Shown here in pieces: positions 57,040-64,000 of a stretch of 64,000 nt of DNA. The DNA lies in NCBI RefSeq assembly GCF_019097855.1, contig NZ_JAHRGL010000030.1:62001-126000 (forward strand). The letters are read 5' to 3'. The notes below the pieces were generated by a model. It had not been told where the DNA came from. It did no database searches and was given only the letters and a program-made list of their open reading frames with translations. This stretch comes from Geopseudomonas aromaticivorans. GTDB taxonomy: Bacteria > Pseudomonadota > Gammaproteobacteria > Pseudomonadales > Pseudomonadaceae. The position numbers and the translations under genes were made by a program. Positions within the stretch are counted from its first letter, which is position 1. Every line of letters starts with the position of its first letter.

Positions 57040-57297
57040 ATGTCGTTTCGCTCTGCCCTCGTACTGGGGGCCTGTCTGCTCTTGGCGGCCTGCAACAAGG
57101 TCAACCAGGAAAACTTCTCCAGGCTCAAGGCCGGCATGAGCAAGGCCGAGGTCGAGCAGCTGCTCGGCGCGCCGACCGAGTGCGCCGGAGCGCTGGGCTT
57201 CAGCAGCTGCAGCTGGGGCAACGAGCAGGCCGCCTTCATCAGCATCCAGTTCGCCGACGATCAGGTGCTGCTGTTCTCCGGCAAGGGCCTCAAGTAA
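57040..57297 (+). CDS. Small lipoprotein, DUF3862/SmpA-like
   Basis: 85 residues. The signal peptide ends in the lipobox LLAAC with the lipidated Cys at about residue 19. A BamE/SmpA-like fold follows, with LKAGMSKAEVEQLLGAPTEC as the typical helix-turn. It is probably outer- or inner-membrane anchored in the periplasm. Two further cysteines (in TECAG and SSCSW) could form a disulfide. The function of the DUF3862 family is unknown. Confidence 0.83.
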   Translation: MSFRSALVLGACLLLAACNKVNQENFSRLKAGMSKAEVEQLLGAPTECAGALGFSSCSWGNEQAAFISIQFADDQVLLFSGKGLK

Positions 57298-57370
57298 GTC
57301 GCGGCTGCAGAGCTCGGGCCGTGCCGCTGGCCCGGCCTGTGGCAACCCCGTGGGGGCGGCTGACGCCGGC

Positions 57371-57805
57371 CTACTGGCCGCGGATGTACTGCTCGAGCTG
57401 CTGGATCATTTCGTCCTGGTCGGCGAGGACCGCCTTGACCAGGTTGCTCACCGACAGCAGGCCCACCAGCTTGCCGTCGTCGATCACCGGCAGGTGGCGC
57501 AGGTGGCCTTTGCCCATCAGCTTCAGGCAATCGCGGGTGTTCTGCGCCGAGGTCACGCTGATCACCGGCGAGGCCATGATCGCGCTGACCGGGGTGGCCA
57601 CCGAGGAGCGCCCCTGCAGTACCATCTTGCGTGAATAGTCGCGCTCACTGACAAAGCCGACCACCTGGTCCCCTTCGGTGACGATCAGGGCACCGATATT
57701 CTTCTCCGCCATCAGTTGCAGGGCCTGCAACACCGTGGCCGTGGGGGCGATGGTGTAGATGTCCTGGTTCGGTTTGGCGCGGAGCATTTGCGCAACGGTT
57801 TTCAT
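57371..57805 (-). CDS. Two-CBS-domain protein
   Basis: 144 residues consisting of a CBS pair (about 8-65 and 72-130), with the ends SERDYSRK and SVSNLVKAV. Stand-alone CBS pairs bind adenosine nucleotides or other ligands and regulate partners; none is evident nearby. It converges on the small lipoprotein gene and is divergent from phoX, with about 260 bases between the starts. Confidence 0.88.
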   Translation of the reverse strand: MKTVAQMLRAKPNQDIYTIAPTATVLQALQLMAEKNIGALIVTEGDQVVGFVSERDYSRKMVLQGRSSVATPVSAIMASPVISVTSAQNTRDCLKLMGKGHLRHLPVIDDGKLVGLLSVSNLVKAVLADQDEMIQQLEQYIRGQ

Positions 57806-57982
57806 GCTTCCTCCGGTTTCTTGGTCTGCCTGCCCGGGCTGCCGGGTGTGGCAAGCTCATGCAGCAAGTTCCTTGCCAGGGCACGCTTCGGCTCAAGACG
57901 GCAGCGCCCGTTGTCTGCACGGTGCCGCAGCGCCGCGCCGGCGTCAATCCGGCCCGGCGAGGCGCTCGCCGCGTCGCGGCGG

Positions 57983-58016
57983 CATTCACCGTTCTGTCAT
58001 GCTCGGCCTCTACAAA
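57983..58016 (+). promoter_or_regulatory. Candidate Pho box and -10 ahead of phoX
   Basis: CATTCAC-cgtt-CTGTCAT (57983-58000), the second half being a perfect PhoB repeat, followed 10 bases on by TACAAA (58011-58016) as -10. The spacing is that of PhoB-dependent promoters in which the Pho box replaces the -35. Confidence 0.55.
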
Positions 58017-58064
58017 CAGGGATTTGCGCCTGCGTGCCCCCGTATCGATCAGCTAGGACTCGCC

Positions 58065-60023
58065 ATGACCCCGGACTTCCAGCAGTACCATGCCAGCCTG
58101 GCCGCCCACGACGATCTCTCGATCAACCCCAGCGGCCATCCGAGCCTCGACCAGCAGGTCGACCGCGCTCGGCGCAACCTGCTCAAGGGCGGCCTCGGCC
58201 TCGCGGCGCTGAGCCTGTTCGGCGGCGTGTTCGGCAGCCGCGAGCTGCTCGCCCAGGCGCGGCTGCTCGGCTTCGCGGGCGTGCCGGTGCAGACCGCGGC
58301 GGACTTCGACCGCGTGCTGGTGCCGCCGGGCTACACGGCGCGGCCGTTCTTCTCCTGGGGCGATGCGGTGCTCGCCGATGCGCCCGCCTGGCAGGCGGAC
58401 GCCAGCGACGACTGGCAGGCCCAGCTCAAGCAGGCCGGCGACAACCACGACGGCATGCACTTCTTCCCCTTCGCCGAGGCGCCGGACAGCCATGGCCTGC
58501 TGGCGATCAACCACGAGTACGTCAACCCGACCCTGCACCCCAACGGCATTAGCTTCGTCGATGGCCGGCGGCCGCTGGCCGAGGTGCGCAAGGAGCAGGC
58601 GGCGCACGGCGTCAGCATCATCGAGGTGCGCAAGGATACCGCCGGCCACTGGCAGCGGGTGCTGCCCTCGCGCTGGAACCGGCGCATCTCGGCGCTGACG
58701 CCCATGGCAATCGGCGGCCCGCTGGCCGGCCACGCGCTGATGCAGACCGCCGCCGACCCGGCCGGACGCACCGTGCTCGGCACCCTCAACAACTGCTCGA
58801 TGGGCGTCACGCCGTGGGGGACCTACCTGACCTGCGAGGAGAACTGGCCCCACTACTTCGTCAACCGCGACGCGCAGGACTGGGAAGCGCGCGTGGCGCA
58901 CAAGCGCTACGGCGTCGGCAACGGCGAGCGCAGCAAGTACTACGCCTGGGAAACTGCCGACCCGCGCTTCGACGCCACTCCGGACGCCGGCCAGCCCCAC
59001 GGCGGCCAGGTCAACGAGCCCAACCGCTTCGGCTGGGTGGTGGAGATCGATCCCTTCGACCCGGCCCGCCAGCCGGTCAAGCGCAGCGCCTTCGGTCGCA
59101 TCGGGCGCGAGTGCGCGGTGCTGTCGCTGGGCGCCGACGGGCGCATGGCCTTCTACTCCGGCGACGACGCCAAGGGCGAGTACGTCTACAAGTTCGTCCC
59201 GGCCGGGCGCTTCGAGGCGGCCAACCCCCAGGCCAACCGCGACCTGCTGGACGACGGCACCCTGTACGTCGCCCGCTTCGAGAGCAACGGCAGCGGGCGC
59301 TGGCTACCCCTGGTGCACGGGCAGCAGGGGCTGACCGCCGAGAACGGCTTTGCCAGCCAGGCCGAGGTGCTGGTCAACGCCCGCGCCGCGGCCGACCGCC
59401 TCGGCGCCACGCCGATGGACCGCCCGGAGTGGGTGGCCGTGCACCCGGTCAGCCGCGAGGTCTATGTCAGCCTGACCAACAACGACGCCCGCGGTGACAA
59501 GCATGCCGTCGACCCGGCCAATCCGCGCCCGCACAACCTGCACGGGCAGATCCTGCGCTGGAACGAAAAGGACGGCGACCCCACCGCCAGCGAATTCCGC
59601 TGGGAGCTGTTCCTGCTCGCCGGCGAGCAGCCGGGGACGAAAGACCAGGAGGGCCAGCCGGTACCGGCCCACCTCAGCGGCACCATCAACGGCGACATCT
59701 TCTCCTCGCCGGACGGCCTGGCCTTCGACGGCGCCGGTCGCCTGTGGATCCAGACCGACTACGGCGACGACGAGCCGGCCATGCAGGCGATGGGCTGCAA
59801 CCAGCTGCTCTGCGCCGACCCGCTCAGCCGCGAGGTGCGCCGCTTCCTGGTCGGCCCGCGCGGCTGCGAGATCACCGGCATCACCTGGAGCCCGGACTAC
59901 CGGGCGATGTGGATCAACGTGCAGCACCCGCAGCTGAGCTACCCGGCCAGCGACGGCCAGACCCGCGCGCGTTCGACCACGGTGCTGGTGACCCGCGACG
60001 ATGGCGGGGTGATCGGCAGCTGA
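58065..60023 (+). CDS. phoX: PhoX-family alkaline phosphatase-like protein
   Basis: 652 residues. An N-terminal twin-arginine signal (RARRNLLKGGLGLAALSLFGG, Arg36-Arg37) predicts folded export by Tat. The PhoX (DUF839) beta-propeller follows, with NNCSMG at 242-247, TCEENW at 256-261 and later NEPNRFGWVVEIDPF. Characterised PhoX enzymes are Ca/Fe-dependent periplasmic phosphomonoesterases, and the conserved acidic and cysteine ligands appear kept. The ATG at 58065 is chosen; the longer frame upstream to 57759 overlaps the divergent CBS gene. A Pho-box-like element lies 65-82 bases upstream. Confidence 0.9.
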   Translation: MTPDFQQYHASLAAHDDLSINPSGHPSLDQQVDRARRNLLKGGLGLAALSLFGGVFGSRELLAQARLLGFAGVPVQTAADFDRVLVPPGYTARPFFSWGDAVLADAPAWQADASDDWQAQLKQAGDNHDGMHFFPFAEAPDSHGLLAINHEYVNPTLHPNGISFVDGRRPLAEVRKEQAAHGVSIIEVRKDTAGHWQRVLPSRWNRRISALTPMAIGGPLAGHALMQTAADPAGRTVLGTLNNCSMGVTPWGTYLTCEENWPHYFVNRDAQDWEARVAHKRYGVGNGERSKYYAWETADPRFDATPDAGQPHGGQVNEPNRFGWVVEIDPFDPARQPVKRSAFGRIGRECAVLSLGADGRMAFYSGDDAKGEYVYKFVPAGRFEAANPQANRDLLDDGTLYVARFESNGSGRWLPLVHGQQGLTAENGFASQAEVLVNARAAADRLGATPMDRPEWVAVHPVSREVYVSLTNNDARGDKHAVDPANPRPHNLHGQILRWNEKDGDPTASEFRWELFLLAGEQPGTKDQEGQPVPAHLSGTINGDIFSSPDGLAFDGAGRLWIQTDYGDDEPAMQAMGCNQLLCADPLSREVRRFLVGPRGCEITGITWSPDYRAMWINVQHPQLSYPASDGQTRARSTTVLVTRDDGGVIGS

Positions 60024-60143
60024 GGCTCTGCCGCTGGCGTCGTCGCGCTCGGCCGTGAGCGCTGTGCCTCGGCCGGCCTGGCGAGCTTCACAGTCAGCAA
60101 CCTGCGCCGGCATCCGGCTGGCGCTCGAACCCATGGAGTTCCC

Positions 60144-60494
60144 ATGTACTGGATCATCGCCAAATACGCCCTGACCGCGGCGGTCGTGGTGCTCGTCTCG
60201 GAAGTGGCCAAGCGCAGCGACAAGCTGGGCGGCTTGGTGGCGGCGCTGCCGATGATCACCATCCTCAGCCTGATCTGGCTGTACGTGGAGCGGCAGTCGG
60301 CGGAAAAGATCGCCAATCATGCCTGGTACACCTTCTGGTACGTGGTGCCGACACTGCCGATGTTCCTGGCCTTCCCCGCACTGCTGTCGCGCATCGGCTT
60401 CTGGCCGACCCTGCTGGCCTGCGTGGTCATCACCATCGTGTGCTTCGCGCTGTTTGCCCTGCTGGTCCGTCGTTTCGGCATCGAGCTGCTCTGA
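60144..60494 (+). CDS. DUF3147 small membrane protein
   Basis: 116 residues with four predicted membrane helices (about 5-20, 31-48, 65-84 and 88-108). The segment KLGGLVAALPMITILSLIWLYVE is typical of DUF3147. The ATG at 60144 follows a short gap after phoX, without a clear terminator between. Function unknown. Confidence 0.82.
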   Translation: MYWIIAKYALTAAVVVLVSEVAKRSDKLGGLVAALPMITILSLIWLYVERQSAEKIANHAWYTFWYVVPTLPMFLAFPALLSRIGFWPTLLACVVITIVCFALFALLVRRFGIELL

Positions 60495-60600
60495 GCGTTG
60501 TCGCCGGCCGCGTCGCCGTGGCAGCATCGCGCATTCGGCGCCGGCCATCGCCTGGCCGACGTACACAAGGGAACGCTCAACCATGCAAGGAGTGCGCAAC

Positions 60601-61458
60601 ATGATCAGTATCGGCAGCTCGCGTCTGGGGCTTATCGTCGGCGTCCTCGCCCTGGCCAGCGTCGTGCTCGGCAGTTTCTATACGGTCGATGAAAAGGAGC
60701 GCGGCGTCGTCCTGCGCAACGGCGCCTTCGTCGCCGTGGCCGAGCCCGGCCTGGCCTTCAAGCTGCCGATCTTCGAGAAGGTCAAGTTCATCAGCGTGCA
60801 GAACAACACCACGCGCTACGAGAACCTGCAGGCCTACAGCAAGGACCAGCAGGCCGCCGGCCTCAACGTCTCGGTGTCCTGGCACGTCGAGCCGGGGCAG
60901 GTCGCCGACCTCTATCGCGGCTACGGCGACCTGGAGACCATGGTCTCGCGGCTGATCAGCCGTCAGGTGCCGACCCAGGTGGAGAACGTGTTCGGCCGCT
61001 ACACCGCGATCAACGCGGTGCAGAACCGCGGCCAGTTCGTCGCCGACATCGCCGCAGCGATCAAGGCGGAAGTGAAGGGGCCGGTGGTGATCGACGGCGT
61101 GCAGATCGAGAACATCGACTTCAGCGACGCCTACGAGAAGTCGATCGAGGAGCGCATGCGCGCCGAGGTGCAGGTCAAGACCCGCGAGCAGATGCTGGCC
61201 ACCGAGAAGGTGCAGGCGGAAATCCGCGTCACCCAGGCCAACGCCGAGGCCGAGGCCAAGCTCGCCCAAGCCCGCGCCGATGCCGAGGCCACCCGCCTGC
61301 GCGGCGATGCCGAGGCCTCGGCCATCCGCGCCCGCGCCGAGGCGCTGGCCAGCAACCAGAACCTGGTCGAGCTGACCAAGGCCGAGCGCTGGAATGGTGT
61401 GCTGCCGACCACCGTGCTACCCAACAATAGCGTGCCGTTCATCGACGCCGCGCGCTAA
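60601..61458 (+). CDS. SPFH/Band 7 (prohibitin-like) membrane protein
   Basis: 285 residues. One N-terminal membrane helix (about 8-26) is followed by an SPFH domain (about 28-190) and a long charged coiled coil (about 190-260, REQMLATEKVQAEIRVTQAN). It resembles HflC/prohibitin-like scaffolds that organise membrane microdomains or proteases; the partner is unknown. I use the ATG at 60601, which has AAGGAG 8 bases upstream. An in-frame ATG at 60583 with AAGGGA is possible and would add six residues. Confidence 0.86.
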   Translation: MISIGSSRLGLIVGVLALASVVLGSFYTVDEKERGVVLRNGAFVAVAEPGLAFKLPIFEKVKFISVQNNTTRYENLQAYSKDQQAAGLNVSVSWHVEPGQVADLYRGYGDLETMVSRLISRQVPTQVENVFGRYTAINAVQNRGQFVADIAAAIKAEVKGPVVIDGVQIENIDFSDAYEKSIEERMRAEVQVKTREQMLATEKVQAEIRVTQANAEAEAKLAQARADAEATRLRGDAEASAIRARAEALASNQNLVELTKAERWNGVLPTTVLPNNSVPFIDAAR

Positions 61459-61526
61459 ATGCCGTTCTCCCGCTGGCTGCCCGTGCCCTGCGCGGCAGCC
61501 GGCCGGGATCGCCGGCATGTGGTCGG

Positions 61527-62135
61527 CTAGCGGGGCCGCGGGGCGCACACGGCGCGGATCAGCAACGCCAGGGCGGCGCCGAGCATGGCCAGCCCGGCGT
61601 CCTTCTGCGCATCCCACTCGTCGCCCTGGGTGCCGAGGAAGGCCGAGCCCAGCTCCGGGCTGACCAGCAGCGCGGCGAGCATTTCCAGCTGTTCGTAGAA
61701 CGCGCTCATCGCCATCACCACGCTGAGGCTGAGGATCTCCAGCCAGCGCCCGCCGAGGGCCGCGCGCCGCTGCAGCAGCTCGCGCAGCGGGCAGACCAAC
61801 AGCAGGCCGAAGGCGAAGTGCACTAGGCGGTCGTAGTGGTTGCGCGCCAATCCCAGCACATCCCTGGCCCAATAACCCAGCGGCGTCTCCGCGTAGGTGT
61901 AGTGGGCGCCGTACAGGTGCAGCGCCATGAACAGGGCGAACAGCCAGTAGGCGCCGGGGGAGAAGGCGAAGCGCCGATAGGTGGCGGCCAGCAGGGCGGC
62001 GAAGAAGAACACCAGCAGGTTTTCCAGCAGCCAGTCCGAGCGGCTCAGCGGCCCGCTGGCCGCCCACAGCCAGACCAGCAGGAGCAGGACGACGATCAGC
62101 CGCAGCTGGCTGCGCCTGCCAAGGGTAGGATGCAT
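61527..62135 (-). CDS. YjdF-like (DUF2238) membrane protein
   Basis: 202 residues with about five to six hydrophobic helices. The family pattern includes LHLYGAHYTYAETPLGYWARD and NHYDRLVHFAFGLLL, with conserved His and Asp residues in membrane segments, and YEQLEML later. The ATG at 62135 is used; the frame reaches 62156 without a better start. It is downstream of the P-type ATPase gene on the same strand (61-base gap), and co-transcription is possible. Function unknown. Confidence 0.83.
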   Translation of the reverse strand: MHPTLGRRSQLRLIVVLLLLVWLWAASGPLSRSDWLLENLLVFFFAALLAATYRRFAFSPGAYWLFALFMALHLYGAHYTYAETPLGYWARDVLGLARNHYDRLVHFAFGLLLVCPLRELLQRRAALGGRWLEILSLSVVMAMSAFYEQLEMLAALLVSPELGSAFLGTQGDEWDAQKDAGLAMLGAALALLIRAVCAPRPR

Positions 62136-62195
62136 GGTGCGCTCTCCATTCGCCACATACAGCCGAGTGTAGCCCGGTCGGGCCGCTGGTCGGCG

Positions 62196-64000
<1,805 letters not shown>

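Noticed and set aside
57315-57334. CGGGCC...GGCCCG hairpin between the lipoprotein and CBS genes as a bidirectional terminator
   Set aside because: Only six base pairs and no T run on either strand; too weak to list.

Overview
This 64 kb window is a stretch of ordinary chromosome from a high-GC gammaproteobacterium, almost certainly a Pseudomonas (sensu lato). The evidence is two thirds or more G+C by eye, the proteins recognised (for example a 396-residue MetK, a 725-residue malate synthase G, a GTG-start TypA), the Pseudomonas-type intergenic repeats, the GacA/Rsm small RNA, and blocks of gene order that I remember from P. aeruginosa. Examples of that order are metK-regulator-tkt-epd-pgk-fba, bioBFHCD followed by acyl-CoA dehydrogenases and rsmY, and fbp...typA-thiI-glnA...ntrBC. 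I see no rRNA, tRNA, CRISPR array, insertion sequence, prophage or plasmid gene.

Layout. 1-1.7 kb: housecleaning hydrolases (yrfG fragment, nudE, cysQ). 1.8-10.5 kb: a thioesterase, then metK and its SahR-like regulator divergent from tkt-epd-pgk-fba (pentose phosphate, PLP-precursor and glycolytic/gluconeogenic steps). 10.6-19 kb: small zinc and membrane proteins, a YqjD/YqjE/YqjK-like envelope set, a YccS-type membrane protein, a flavoprotein and a 7TMR-DISM diguanylate cyclase. 19.3-24 kb: dbpA, an exonuclease/cNMP-CBS-nucleotidyltransferase pair, and a periplasmic glutathione peroxidase. 24.2-28.3 kb: glcB and srkA, separated by an 886-base non-coding region. 28.4-34.3 kb: a small zinc-ribbon protein, a ComF-like protein, and the biotin cluster bioBFHCD. 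34.4-38.1 kb: two acyl-CoA dehydrogenases. 38.1-43.6 kb: the rsmY small RNA, a LysR regulator, a MOSC protein, a class III aminotransferase, an SDR and an MFS exporter. 43.6-53 kb: ntrC-ntrB, two DUF4124 proteins, glnA, thiI and typA. 53-64 kb: DUF2790, a second LysR regulator, a YkgJ-type protein, fbp, small proteins, phoX, an SPFH protein, and the 3' part of a P-type ATPase.

How the genes work together. Carbon: tkt, epd, pgk, fba, fbp and glcB cover gluconeogenesis, the pentose phosphate pathway and the glyoxylate shunt, with a candidate RccR site ahead of glcB. Nitrogen: glnA and ntrBC each carry a sigma-54 promoter and an NtrC-type enhancer visible in the sequence. One-carbon/sulfur: metK sits behind the SahR-like regulator and a perfect palindrome. 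Biotin: a BirA-type box overlaps the -35 of a bioB promoter. Phosphate: a Pho-box-like element precedes phoX. Global control: rsmY with a perfect GacA upstream activating sequence.

Most unusual feature. The glcB-srkA intergenic region (26.6-27.3 kb) holds about thirteen DnaA-box-like 9-mers, including three perfect TTATCCACA boxes. They are arranged as six convergent pairs, four of them at exactly 26 bp centre to centre. They sit in modules that also carry an AT-rich element ending 75-76 bp after the box in four copies. This looks like an uncharacterised DnaA-binding locus, comparable in idea to datA or DARS of E. coli, rather than coding DNA.
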